Origin: Parasediminibacterium sp046546515
GTDB taxonomy: Bacteria > Bacteroidota > Bacteroidia > Chitinophagales > Chitinophagaceae
Assembly (NCBI RefSeq): GCF_046546515.1
Contig: NZ_JBKHKJ010000008.1
Span: forward strand, 62,001-126,000
Reading direction: 5' to 3'
DNA: 64,000 nt
Shown here: positions 26,263 through 35,241 of the stretch, piece by piece
How the letters are laid out: each line of letters opens with the position of its first letter
How positions within the stretch are numbered: position 1 is the first letter of the stretch
Notes under the pieces: model-generated
Seen by the model: only the letters and a program-made list of their open reading frames with translations
Databases searched by the model: none
Told to the model about the DNA's origin: nothing
Made by a program: the position numbers and the translations under genes

Positions 26263-28158
26263 ATGGCAAAAATTTCAATCAACATAGCAACAGGCAGCTT
26301 GCAACAGGCCGAAATGATAGTGGGCATAGACCTTGGTACAACCAACAGTCTTGTGGCCATCATTCATCCTGAAACAAAAAAGCCAGTTGCTTTAAAAGAG
26401 CATGGCACCAGTAGTTTAGTACCCAGCATTGTGCATTTTGACCAGTACGGCAATGCAACAGTAGGGGAGGAAGCCAAGCAATACTTGGAAACAGAACCTC
26501 AAAACACCATTTTCAGTGCCAAGCGGTTGATGGGCAAAAGCTTTAACGATGTAAAAAACAACGCTGGCTTTTTTACATACAAAGTAATTGACGATAACAC
26601 AGACAGCTTGGTAAAAGTGCAGGTGGGCGATACTTTTTATTCGCCCATTGAATTGTCTTCTTTTATTTTAAAGGAATTGAAACAGCGGGCGGAACATATT
26701 TTAAAAACACCTGTAACCAAAGCCGTTATTACCGTGCCAGCCTATTTTAACGATGCGCAGCGGCAAGCAACAAGGGATGCGGGCAAACTGGCAGGGCTAG
26801 ATGTGTTGAGGATTGTAAACGAACCCACAGCCGCTAGCCTAGCTTATGGCCTTGGCCTGCAGATGGACGAAGAAAAAACAATTGCAGTTTACGACCTTGG
26901 TGGCGGCACTTTCGATGTGTCTATCCTCCGCATTACAGGTGGCATATTTGAAGTGTTAAGTACTAATGGCGATACATATCTTGGCGGTGATGATTTTGAC
27001 AGGTTGATTATCCAGCATTGGCTACAACAAAACAACCTTTCAGAGGATTTGCTGCACAATAACAAGCAGCTTTCGCAAACTTTCCGCTTGAAAGCAGAAG
27101 AAGCCAAGAAGTATTTAAGCAGCAATGATGAATTTAATTCATCTATTACCTCACCACTCACCACTCACCACTCACCGATTGCGCCTTACGCCTTACGCCT
27201 TACGACTAAAGACTTCAACGCCCTTATCCAGCCACTCATAGATAAAACCATTGCCAGTTGCAGCAATGCACTAAAAGATGCGGGGGTAAACAAAGCGGAA
27301 ATAGATACCATTGTAATGGTGGGCGGCAGCACCCGTGTGCCAGCAGTGAAAAATGCAGTAAGTGCTTTTTTTGGCAAGCCTGTAAACGACATGGTAAACC
27401 CAGATGAAGTAGTAGCCTTGGGTGCAGCCATACAAGCAGATATTTTGGCGGGCAACAACAAAGATTTTTTATTGCTAGATATTACGCCACTAAGCCTTGG
27501 CATAGAAACAATGGGCGGCTTGATGGATGTGTTGATACCCCGAAATTCTAAAATACCTACCAAAGTTGGCCGACAATACACTACACATAAAGATGGGCAG
27601 GGCAGTATGCGCATATCTGTTTTTCAAGGGGAACGCGATTTGGTAAAAGACAACCGCCGCCTAGCGGAGTTTAACCTTACTGGCATACCCGGTATGCCAG
27701 CAGGTATGCCCAAGGTAGAAGTAAGTTTTTTGATAAATGCCGATGGCATATTGGTGGTTACGGCAAAAGAACTGAGAAGCGGCGTGCAGCAAAGCATAGA
27801 AGTGAAGCCACAATATGGCCTTACGGATGGGCAGGTAGAGCAAATGCTGATGGACAGCATTACCCATGCAAAAGACGATATAAAAACCCGTGCATTGGTA
27901 GAAGCCCGAACAGAAGGGGAGCAAATATTGGGTGTAACTGAAAAGTTCCTTACAAAAAATTCAAGTTTGATAACCCATGAAGAAATGCTAAACACCGCAG
28001 CAGCCATGCAGGCATTGCAACTAGCCCTTACAATGGAGGATAAAAACCTGATACAAGCCAAGACAGAAGAGCTAAACGAAATAACCCGCCCCTTTGCAGA
28101 ACGGGTGATGGACGCAGCTATCAGTACAGCCATGAAGGGGCAGAAAATTTTGGAATAA
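26263..28158 (+). CDS. hscA: Hsp70-type Fe-S cluster assembly chaperone HscA
   Basis: An Hsp70 chaperone helping transfer Fe-S clusters from the scaffold protein. The 631 residues show an HscA-type N-terminus (about 18 residues before VGIDLGTTNSLVA), AVYDLGGGTFD, MVGGSTRVP, the substrate-binding domain (LLLDITPLSLGIETMGG) and a short lid. ALKDAGVN and SYGLTD-like YGLTDGQ resemble HscA more than DnaK. Residues about 296-315 (TSPLTTHHSPIAPYALRLTT) are encoded by two 7-bp repeat arrays inserted in frame between KKYLSSNDEF and KDFNALIQPL, in the nucleotide-binding domain. No iscU, hscB or fdx neighbours. Confidence 0.9.
   Translation: MAKISINIATGSLQQAEMIVGIDLGTTNSLVAIIHPETKKPVALKEHGTSSLVPSIVHFDQYGNATVGEEAKQYLETEPQNTIFSAKRLMGKSFNDVKNNAGFFTYKVIDDNTDSLVKVQVGDTFYSPIELSSFILKELKQRAEHILKTPVTKAVITVPAYFNDAQRQATRDAGKLAGLDVLRIVNEPTAASLAYGLGLQMDEEKTIAVYDLGGGTFDVSILRITGGIFEVLSTNGDTYLGGDDFDRLIIQHWLQQNNLSEDLLHNNKQLSQTFRLKAEEAKKYLSSNDEFNSSITSPLTTHHSPIAPYALRLTTKDFNALIQPLIDKTIASCSNALKDAGVNKAEIDTIVMVGGSTRVPAVKNAVSAFFGKPVNDMVNPDEVVALGAAIQADILAGNNKDFLLLDITPLSLGIETMGGLMDVLIPRNSKIPTKVGRQYTTHKDGQGSMRISVFQGERDLVKDNRRLAEFNLTGIPGMPAGMPKVEVSFLINADGILVVTAKELRSGVQQSIEVKPQYGLTDGQVEQMLMDSITHAKDDIKTRALVEARTEGEQILGVTEKFLTKNSSLITHEEMLNTAAAMQALQLALTMEDKNLIQAKTEELNEITRPFAERVMDAAISTAMKGQKILE
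27150..27209. repeat. Two 7-bp arrays inside hscA coding sequence
   Basis: CTCACCA, CTCACCA, CTCACCA, CTCACCG (27150-27177), a 4-base joint, then CGCCTTA, CGCCTTA, CGCCTTA, CGACTAA (27182-27209). Total 60 bases, divisible by three, so the frame is kept although the 7-bp unit itself would shift it. Confidence 0.9.
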
Positions 28159-28196
28159 ATAATGTAAGTTTACAAAAACAAAAATGATGGACGCAC

Positions 28197-29879
28197 TTAG
28201 CTTAGATACTTACCTACAATAGGTACCCTTCGGCCCACACCAAATGCTTTTGGGCTAATACGGATGATGGGGCAAAACTGGTTGCGTTTATACTCATTGT
28301 TGTTTACCAGCTTAATAGTCCTATCTACAATGGCAGCATCAAAGCCTTGTGCTTTTATTTCGGCTGGCCCTAGCCTGTTTTCAATGTATTGAAACAATAT
28401 CCTGTCTAGCACTTCATAGTCTGGCAAGTTGTCGCTGTCTTTTTGGTTTGGCCTTAGCTCTGCGCTAGGTGCTTTGGCAATAATATGCGAAGGGATTATT
28501 TCTTTTTCCCTGTTAATATACTTAGCCAAGGCATATACTTGCAGTTTATAACAATCCCCCAATACGCCTACGCCACCGGCCATGTCGCCATACAAAGTGC
28601 CATAACCAGTAGATAGTTCACTTTTGTTGGACGTATTTAGCAATATATAGCCAAACTTGTTGGCAATAGCCATCAACAGGTTGCCCCTTGTGCGGCTTTG
28701 TACATTTTCCTCGGCAAGGCTAAACGGAAGGCCATTGAAAACAGGCTCCAGCGTATGCAGGAACGATTCATACACATCGTTTATGCGTATAATATCGTAG
28801 GGGTTGTTTAAGTTTTTGCTCAATGCCACTGCATCATCAACCGAATGGCTTGAAGAATAGGGGGAAGGCATTAAAATAGCCCTTACGTTTTCGCTGCCCA
28901 AGGCATCGCAAGCCAAGGCAAGCACCACTGCCGAGTCTATGCCGCCACTGCTTCCTAAAATAGCTTTGGTAAAGCCCATTTTTACAAAATAATCTTTTAT
29001 GCCAAGTATCAGGGCATCGTATATCTCATGGGTGTTTAAGTTTTCGTCCAATGTGCCATCGTTAATGGCAGGTTCAGGTATGGGGGAATAAGGCTCTAAT
29101 ACAGATGACTTAATAGTGCCATCGTTGTTTAAAATAACACCTTCTACTGCTTCCTTAAAAGCAGGGAACAGTTTGCAGAGGTTGCCATATTTGTCAAAAA
29201 CAAGGGACGAACCATCAAATACTATTTCGGTTTGGCTACCCACTGCATTGCAGTAAAACATTGGCAATTGGTATTTTGCAACGTTTGCCTTGGCCACTGC
29301 TTTCCTTGTTTCATCGTGTGTATAGTCAAAGGGGCTGGCACTAAGGTTTACCATGAAATCTGGGCTTTGGTGCATCAGCAAGTCCATCGGGCAAACACGG
29401 TACAGGGGGTTGTTGCCTAGGTTCCAAATATCCTCACATATAGTAATAGCTATTTTTTTGCCTTTAAATTTCACAACGTCCCACTCAAAAGCGGGTTCAA
29501 AATAGCGGTATTCATCAAACACATCGTAAGTAGGCAGCAATGTTTTGTGTACTTCTGCCAATATTTTCTGCTCGTAAAGAAAAAATGCCGCATTAAACAA
29601 TGGCTTGCCCTTTACATTGGGGTTGCGGGCTGGCGAGCCAACCAGCACGCCAATAGTATCGGCGTGCATTTTTATCTCATCAATAGCATCGTAGCATTTG
29701 TTGATAAAGTCTGAAAATTCTACAAAATCCCTTGCGGGGTAGCCGCAAACGCTCATCTCGCTAAAAACAATCAGGTCTGCCTTGTCGGCTTTTGCCTTGT
29801 TGATAGCAACAATTATTTTTTGAACATTGCTTTCAAAATTGCCTATATGATAATTCTGCTGGGCCAGGTAGATTTTCAT
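28197..29879 (-). CDS. nadE: Glutamine-dependent NAD+ synthetase
   Basis: Makes NAD+ from deamido-NAD+, ATP and glutamine. The 560-residue fusion has an N-terminal nitrilase-type glutaminase domain with triad Glu41 (FSEMSV), Lys112 (HKTLLP) and Cys148 (ITICEDIW). A C-terminal N-type ATP pyrophosphatase synthetase follows, with the P-loop SGGIDS at 311-316 and NKSELSTGYGTLYGDMAGG. The start is MKIYLAQQNYHIGNF. It is convergent with hscA, separated by only 38 bases. Confidence 0.97.
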   Translation of the reverse strand: MKIYLAQQNYHIGNFESNVQKIIVAINKAKADKADLIVFSEMSVCGYPARDFVEFSDFINKCYDAIDEIKMHADTIGVLVGSPARNPNVKGKPLFNAAFFLYEQKILAEVHKTLLPTYDVFDEYRYFEPAFEWDVVKFKGKKIAITICEDIWNLGNNPLYRVCPMDLLMHQSPDFMVNLSASPFDYTHDETRKAVAKANVAKYQLPMFYCNAVGSQTEIVFDGSSLVFDKYGNLCKLFPAFKEAVEGVILNNDGTIKSSVLEPYSPIPEPAINDGTLDENLNTHEIYDALILGIKDYFVKMGFTKAILGSSGGIDSAVVLALACDALGSENVRAILMPSPYSSSHSVDDAVALSKNLNNPYDIIRINDVYESFLHTLEPVFNGLPFSLAEENVQSRTRGNLLMAIANKFGYILLNTSNKSELSTGYGTLYGDMAGGVGVLGDCYKLQVYALAKYINREKEIIPSHIIAKAPSAELRPNQKDSDNLPDYEVLDRILFQYIENRLGPAEIKAQGFDAAIVDRTIKLVNNNEYKRNQFCPIIRISPKAFGVGRRVPIVGKYLS

Positions 29880-30356
29880 GCGGCGAAGGTAAGGAACGGA
29901 CGGCAGCTGTCATAATCCAAATGATTTTTTCACCACATAGGCACGAATGCCAGGAAAAGTACATTAAGAATGAAGGTCCAGAGCGAGTTTTAACCGATAG
30001 CTACAATATCTCCTCCTGCCAATGGCACTTAAGCACGTGGTTTTATATAAAGCTATTTTTACAAATATTGGCCGTTCTACCGTTTGTAATTTTTTTTACT
30101 GTAAATAAAAAAGGCAAGCTATCTTTATATTATTTTTAAGAAGCTTATAATTAATTAGGAATAGATGTGAATAACAACTATCTCTAAAATATTAAATTTT
30201 TATTTATTCAACTTTAGACAATTAGTTTAAATTCAAACTCAAACACTATTACATATCATGTTTACACTTTTTTCCTAGGATGTAAGAACTTTCAATTTCT
30301 TGACGTATTAAAAACAAAATAACTTCCTAAACTATAAAATCAAAAAACTTTAATTA
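29880..30356. other. AT-rich intergenic region
   Basis: About 480 bases between the divergent nadE and a T9SS cargo gene. A weak CACAAAGGCAC-family remnant (caccacataggcacgaatgcc, about 29931-29951) is present. The rest is strongly AT-rich with no recognised gene or box. Confidence 0.5.
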
Positions 30357-32633
30357 ATGAAAAATTTTGTACTTAAGTTTTTAGCTTTGATAGCTTTCTA
30401 CATTATCACCAGCAACTGTTGTTTTGGCGCCATAACTGCTTCTTTTATTAACCCAGCCAGTGATTATTTACCCGTAAAAAAATCCTTTAGAATTACAGTT
30501 AGTGTAGGTTCTACCTACCAAATATCTACTGTTACTTTAACCGTGGGGTCCGTAGTACAAACTTTGGCTTATAATAATAGCACAAATTACTTCGAAGGGG
30601 TTGTTTTGCTAAATAATTCTTTTAACGAAGGAGACACTATTCCTTTGCTGGCAACAGCAACAGATTTTTTTGGTAATACTGGAACCACCACCAGAAAAGT
30701 TATTTATGATAACCCTCCCCTAATAACCCTCAAAAGCCCACTACCTTACAGCGTACTAACTGCATCTAGGACATCCCTTCCTGTTAAACTAATCTGTAAA
30801 GATATTGACAGTTGCTCGGTGAGTATTTTTTTTGGCGGTAGTTTGCTCAATGAATCAACATATTATCGAGGCAGACTTATTTTTAGCGGAAAAGTAAAGG
30901 ATTCGCTTCTGTTCACTTTTGATTTTTCATCTTTTCCTGATACTTTAAGGAGTGATTTTTATGTGGAAGTACGCGATAAGAAAAATCAAGCGGCATATAC
31001 ATCCAGCAAAATTTATATATTCAGAAGTCCTGCTGTAAGCGAAGTTTATCAAGCAAACCAAGAAATAGCAGACTTTAAATATAATAAAATTCTCACTTAT
31101 TCCGATAGCTCTTTCATTGGATATATTTATAAAACTAATCTGAATATCGTTGATGCTTTATCTAATACACAAATACAAATACCAATTTCTGGATTTGTTA
31201 AACCTACAAACCCTAATCCCGTCCTTACGCCCTATGGGGCAAGTTTTGCAGCCTTTACTGCTGATAGCATTTACCAAACTACATCAAATTCAACTTATGA
31301 TTGGAATAACGGCACATTGGATTCTTTGCGTACATTTGACTTTAATACTTTTTCTCCTTCCCGAAATTATGCATGTTTCGTTGCGCAAGGTGATTGCAAT
31401 TTGACTTTACGAAATTTAGCTACCCGGGTAGATACAGTTCTTTCCTTAAATACGTCTGTCGGATATTTTGTTGCTGATGTAGCTGATAATGGAACTATTG
31501 TAAGTACGGTAAACTGCAATAACAATATTGGTGTTCCTAAGAATAACATCATTATTTATAAAAATGGCATCATAACGCCTTTAACTAATAATAATGGTAT
31601 CGATACCATAAATTTCTTACCTGTTACTGATGGAAATTATTCTGTATATATCAAGGCAGTCTTTTCGAATAATGTTTGGACAAGTTATGTTTATATGTCC
31701 GATGGGGTAACGGAAACACAGCTAAGCAATTTGGGTACAAGTACTAATTATCCTTCAGCCTACATAACCATATTAAATTATAGTATTAAAAATAAATTTA
31801 TCACTTACTTGAAATTGGGGGCGTCAGGCCAAATGCAAGTGTGGCTTAGAGATACTTTAGGTGTAAGTAAACAAATCTCTTTTTTTAATAGCAGTAGTTC
31901 CATTGTTGCATTAAATGAAAAAGGAGATGTTATATACAATAATTCGCAAAGCTATTATTTAGCAAGGTTAAATGCTACTCCAATTCTTGCACCTAGTTTT
32001 AGCTATAATAGTTATACTTACCAGGATAGTACATGGTATTTTTCACTTGGCAGAAGCCTTTTCCGTTTTGCACCTACAGCCCCGCTGCCCGTAAAAATTT
32101 CAACCTTTAGTGTAACACAAAATGACAATGCTAACGTTTTAAAATGGTCTACTGCAACCGAGTTAGGGTTTGCCTATTTTGAAATTGAAAAAAGTAAGGA
32201 TGGTAAAGACTATGTTGGTATTGGTAAGGTAAGCAGCAACAACATTGCAAATGGGAGTAATTATACTTACACAGACATGAATGTGGAGGCTGTCGTAAAT
32301 TATTACAGGCTTAGGATCGTAGATAAGGATGGTAAGTTTGAATATAGTACTGTACTAAAAGTAGATGGCACTAAATCTGTTTTTAAAATGGCTGTTTACC
32401 CTAATCCAGTAGCCGATTATTTAAATATCCATGTTTCGAGTGATAAAATAATGAACAATGCCGTGTTTGAAATTCTTTCTGTAGAAGGGAAAGCCGTTAA
32501 GGTAGTGGGTGCTTCTATTCCTGTGGGAACTTATTTAAAGACAATTAATATTGCTAATCTTTCAAAAGGCATTTATTTCATTCGTTGTAGAAGCAATGAT
32601 ATTTCTACTGTTAGTAAGTTTTTCAAGCAATAA
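30357..32633 (+). CDS. Secreted protein with T9SS sorting domain, function unknown
   Basis: 758 residues. MKNFVLKFLALIAFYIITSN...FGAI is a signal peptide. Residues about 25-230 look like Ig-type beta domains (YLPVKKSFRITVSVGS, GTTTRKVIYDNPPLITLKSP). About 230-580 is a beta-rich region with repeats reminiscent of a propeller (GTIVSTVNCNN, DGNYSVYIKAVF, KGDVIYNNSQ). The end carries the usual LPVKISTFSVTQ... segment and a type A sorting domain (MAVYPNPVADYLNIHV...KGIYFIRC). The gene is visibly more AT-rich than its neighbours, which may reflect transfer or relaxed selection. No enzymatic motif recognised. Confidence 0.85.
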   Translation: MKNFVLKFLALIAFYIITSNCCFGAITASFINPASDYLPVKKSFRITVSVGSTYQISTVTLTVGSVVQTLAYNNSTNYFEGVVLLNNSFNEGDTIPLLATATDFFGNTGTTTRKVIYDNPPLITLKSPLPYSVLTASRTSLPVKLICKDIDSCSVSIFFGGSLLNESTYYRGRLIFSGKVKDSLLFTFDFSSFPDTLRSDFYVEVRDKKNQAAYTSSKIYIFRSPAVSEVYQANQEIADFKYNKILTYSDSSFIGYIYKTNLNIVDALSNTQIQIPISGFVKPTNPNPVLTPYGASFAAFTADSIYQTTSNSTYDWNNGTLDSLRTFDFNTFSPSRNYACFVAQGDCNLTLRNLATRVDTVLSLNTSVGYFVADVADNGTIVSTVNCNNNIGVPKNNIIIYKNGIITPLTNNNGIDTINFLPVTDGNYSVYIKAVFSNNVWTSYVYMSDGVTETQLSNLGTSTNYPSAYITILNYSIKNKFITYLKLGASGQMQVWLRDTLGVSKQISFFNSSSSIVALNEKGDVIYNNSQSYYLARLNATPILAPSFSYNSYTYQDSTWYFSLGRSLFRFAPTAPLPVKISTFSVTQNDNANVLKWSTATELGFAYFEIEKSKDGKDYVGIGKVSSNNIANGSNYTYTDMNVEAVVNYYRLRIVDKDGKFEYSTVLKVDGTKSVFKMAVYPNPVADYLNIHVSSDKIMNNAVFEILSVEGKAVKVVGASIPVGTYLKTINIANLSKGIYFIRCRSNDISTVSKFFKQ

Positions 32634-32636
32634 ATA

Positions 32637-32678
32637 GCAGGAAGAAACACAATGTTTTGGCTTTGTGTTTCTTCTTGC
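32637..32678. terminator. Bidirectional hairpin terminator
   Basis: GCAGGAAGAAACACAA pairs with TTGTGTTTCTTCTTGC (15 of 16 positions) around a loop of about 10 bases. It sits four bases after a T9SS cargo stop codon and 21 bases beyond the mqnC stop codon, so it can serve both converging genes. The following cctttgtggcg is a CACAAAGG-family remnant. Confidence 0.65.
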
Positions 32679-32698
32679 CTTTGTGGCGAAAAAATAGA

Positions 32699-33829
32699 TT
32701 AATAGTCAATCACCTGTTCTTCTATCAAAGAAGGTATTTCGCGCCATTCGTATTGTTGGTTACGTAGCTGTGGTTCAAACCCAGCTTCACTAATAGCATC
32801 CTGGATGGTTTTATAAGTAAACCTGTGTGGCGCACCTGCGGCACTTACCACATTTTCTTCCAGCATAATACTACCAAAATCGTTTGCACCGGCATGTAGG
32901 CACATTTGTGCTGTTTGTTTGCCCACGGTTAACCAACTTGCTTGTATGTTTTTTACATTCGGCAGCATAATGCGGCTAATGGCAATCATGCGTATATACT
33001 CGTCTGGGGTAGTCAGGTTTTGCACACCCCTTATTTTAGTAAGCAATGTGTCCACATCCTGAAATGTCCATGGTATAAAAGCCAGGAAGCCTTTGGCATT
33101 TTCAGGCTTTTTGGCTTGTATTTCCCTGATGCGTACTAGGTGTATAAAACGTTCTTCCAAAGTTTCCACATGCCCAAACATCATCGTGGCACTGGTAGTG
33201 ATATTTAGTTTATGCGCTTGGTGCATTATCTCCAGCCATTCGTCTGCGCCACATTTACCTTTGCTAATCAATCGCCTTACCCTGTCCACCAATATTTCGG
33301 CTCCTGCGCCTGGCAAAGAATCCATGCCAGCTTCTTTCAAAGCTTTTAATACTTCTACATGCGTGCTTTTTTCCAGCTTGGTAATATGTGCCACTTCGGG
33401 TGGCCCAAGTGTGTGCAATTTGATAGTTGGAAATTCTGCTTTGATTGCACTAAAGGTATCTGTATAGAATTGCAAGCCCAATGCCGGGTGGTGGCCGCCC
33501 TGTAGCAGCAATTGGTCGCCGCCCCACTTGATTGTTTCCGATATTTTCTTGCGGTAGGTAGGCATATCTGTAATATATGCCTCTGCATGGCCAGGTATGC
33601 GGTAGAAATTGCAGAATTTGCAATTGGCTATGCACACATTGGTGGTGTTCACATTGCGGTCTATCTGCCAAGTTACCTTGCCATGTGGCACTTGTATCTT
33701 ACGCAGCTCGTCTGCCACAAACATTAACTCGGCCAATGGCGCATTTTCAAACAAAAACAATCCTTCCTCTATACTTAAAAATTCAAAAGCCAGTGCTTTT
33801 TTATATAACTCTCCCAATTGCATATTCAC
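32699..33829 (-). CDS. mqnC: Cyclic dehypoxanthinyl futalosine synthase (radical SAM)
   Basis: Radical SAM enzyme of the futalosine route to menaquinone. The 376 residues contain the cluster-binding Cys66-x3-Cys70-x2-Cys73 (NVCIANCKFCNF), preceded by VTWQIDRNVNTTN, and the MqnC-typical LLQGGHHPALGLQFY and SLPGAGAEILVDRVRR. It differs from the related MqnE in these segments. No other mqn gene is in the window. A TAnnTTTG box precedes the ATG by 16 bases. Presence of mqnC implies that this bacterium makes menaquinone by the futalosine pathway, if the other mqn genes exist. Confidence 0.93.
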   Translation of the reverse strand: MNMQLGELYKKALAFEFLSIEEGLFLFENAPLAELMFVADELRKIQVPHGKVTWQIDRNVNTTNVCIANCKFCNFYRIPGHAEAYITDMPTYRKKISETIKWGGDQLLLQGGHHPALGLQFYTDTFSAIKAEFPTIKLHTLGPPEVAHITKLEKSTHVEVLKALKEAGMDSLPGAGAEILVDRVRRLISKGKCGADEWLEIMHQAHKLNITTSATMMFGHVETLEERFIHLVRIREIQAKKPENAKGFLAFIPWTFQDVDTLLTKIRGVQNLTTPDEYIRMIAISRIMLPNVKNIQASWLTVGKQTAQMCLHAGANDFGSIMLEENVVSAAGAPHRFTYKTIQDAISEAGFEPQLRNQQYEWREIPSLIEEQVIDY

Positions 33830-33845
33830 CAGTTTTAAATAATAA

Positions 33846-33853
33846 CAAAGGTA
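33846..33853 (-). promoter_or_regulatory. Likely mqnC promoter -7 box TACCTTTG
   Basis: An exact TAnnTTTG match on the minus strand, 16 bases before the mqnC ATG. No clear TTTG at the -33 position. Confidence 0.45.
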
Positions 33854-33889
33854 GGGAGTGTAAGGTTGTGGTTGTTTTAAGTTTTGTGT

Positions 33890-33924
33890 TTTAGGGTTTA
33901 GGGTTTAGGGTTTAGGGTTTAGGG
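33890..33924. repeat. 7-bp tandem array (TTTAGGG)5
   Basis: Five perfect TTTAGGG units, 60 bases upstream of mqnC. The motif equals the plant telomere repeat, but here it is one of several unrelated 7-bp arrays in the window. Confidence 0.9.
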
Positions 33925-34017
33925 TTTGTGTGTTGGTAAAATTCGTGCAATTCGCCTTAATTCGTGTTATCTTGTGCCTTTTTGTAGTTTTTTAAATTAT
34001 ATTGCAACTATAAATGT

Positions 34018-34284
34018 ATGGTTATGGAAGAACTATTGATTGAAAAAACAGCAGCCATAAGCAGCCCTTCACTGTTGCGGCAGATTGTGGATGAAGTGGA
34101 CATGATGGATGCAATACAACAGCACCAGCTACTTTTATCTTTGCGTAAAGATAAAATACTAGCTTCCGTGAAAGCTCTTGACAAAAAATTAGAGGCACTA
34201 AATATATCATTAACCGAAAATGAAATTACGGACATGATTAGCCAAGACAGGAGGGGATTTTATGCCAACAAAACTCGTGATTGA
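34018..34284 (+). CDS. Putative antitoxin of a PIN toxin module
   Basis: 88 residues, charged and helical (LLIEKTAAISSPSLLRQIVD, KDKILASVKALDKKLEALNI), with no recognised DNA-binding fold. Its end overlaps the PIN toxin start by 23 bases, the arrangement of toxin-antitoxin pairs. ATG at 34018 or 34024 (MVMEELL) are equally possible starts. The antitoxin role is inferred from position. Confidence 0.65.
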   Translation: MVMEELLIEKTAAISSPSLLRQIVDEVDMMDAIQQHQLLLSLRKDKILASVKALDKKLEALNISLTENEITDMISQDRRGFYANKTRD

Positions 34285-34663
34285 CACTTCAGTTTACTTT
34301 ACTTATGCCAAGCACGGCAAATTATACAGGTTAGCCGATGCAGTGCTTACTTATAATCTTGTTGTTTTTGTAGATGATTTGCTAATAGCAGAAGTAGAAA
34401 GGAATGCTTATAAAATAACGCAAGACCCTGGTATTGCAAAACAAATAATACAAGAAATAAAGGAATTTACGTTTCATTTTCCTACAACCCCTAAATTCTC
34501 CAATAGTCCCGACCCCAAAGACAATTTCCTTTTCGACCTTGCCATACAAACCAACAGCGAAGTAATTGTAACCAAAGAAAAAGCATTGCTTGAATTTAGC
34601 GAAAGCCCAATAGCTATCCACGACATAAAATGGTTCAAGGAAAATTACCCCGTGCCATTGTAA
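34262..34663 (+). CDS. PIN-domain toxin, putative ribonuclease
   Basis: A 133-residue PIN-fold protein of the family often listed as putative toxin component, PIN family. Acidic residues for metal binding are in place: Asp8 (VIDTSVY), Glu44 (LIAEVER), Asp87 and Asp92 (DPKDNFLFDLA). Such proteins cut RNA when not held by the antitoxin. It overlaps the 88-residue upstream gene by 23 bases. It appears intact. Confidence 0.85.
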   Translation: MPTKLVIDTSVYFTYAKHGKLYRLADAVLTYNLVVFVDDLLIAEVERNAYKITQDPGIAKQIIQEIKEFTFHFPTTPKFSNSPDPKDNFLFDLAIQTNSEVIVTKEKALLEFSESPIAIHDIKWFKENYPVPL

Positions 34664-34989
34664 TTGTTTTAGGTTTCCTGTTTTAAGTTTTGTGTTGATA
34701 AAATCCCGCTTGGCTAAGTGTTAGCTCAGCGCATCTAGCCTCAACAGATTAACAGGATTTTTAATCCTTTTTTCCAAATGTTCCCGCAACCAACCCATTT
34801 TTAAGCTACAAAAAGCTTAGGCTTGCCGAGAACAACTGAACTAAAACATATTTCAGGGATTAGAAATCCCTTTTATCTATTAAGGCGACATGCCCTGCTG
34901 AACGTGCCGCCTAGCACAGTATAAAACATGGTCATGAAAATTTTATATACATATTTAGCAATAGCCGTATCTTAGTATTAAAATAAGGT
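34664..34989. other. Intergenic region with small hairpins
   Basis: About 325 bases between two toxin-antitoxin-like modules. It includes AGGGATTagaAATCCCTTTT (about 34854-34873), which could be a weak terminator, and a GTTAGCTCAG stretch that does not fold as a tRNA. No gene seen. Confidence 0.5.
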
Positions 34990-35241
34990 ATGGCAGCAGT
35001 TACAATTATATCTAAAGATAAAAAAGCATTAAGAGCAATTAAAGCTGTTGCAACTGCCTTTGATGCCGAGGTAAAGGAGAATAAAGCCGAATCAACAAAA
35101 TCTTCATTCTATTTTGTAAACGGCATAAAAATTACAAAAGCTATTCATCATCAAACCGTAGGGCAAATGGCAGGTGCTTTAACAGGCATTAATCTAGAGG
35201 CCGAGGAGCTAAGACATATTGCATGGAATCAAAACAAATAG
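34990..35241 (+). CDS. Putative antitoxin beside a decayed PIN toxin
   Basis: 83 residues starting MAAVTIISKDKKALRAIKAV. The small size, position and 19-base overlap with a following PIN reading frame suggest an antitoxin. The C-terminal part (HHQTVGQMAGALTGINLEAE) could be the toxin-neutralising segment. The frame is intact although its toxin partner is broken. Family not recognised with certainty. Confidence 0.6.
   Translation: MAAVTIISKDKKALRAIKAVATAFDAEVKENKAESTKSSFYFVNGIKITKAIHHQTVGQMAGALTGINLEAEELRHIAWNQNK

Noticed and set aside
29921..30139. A 72-codon plus-strand frame downstream of the nadE start
   Set aside because: It starts in a CACAAAGG-family remnant and shows no signal peptide, domain or neighbour logic.
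33890..33924. TTTAGGG repeats as a telomere or eukaryotic contamination
   Set aside because: Only five units, placed between ordinary bacterial genes, and one of many 7-bp arrays with other sequences.
34700..34780. A possible tRNA because of the GTTAGCTCAG stretch
   Set aside because: No acceptor stem, anticodon arm or T arm (GGTTCRA) can be built around it.
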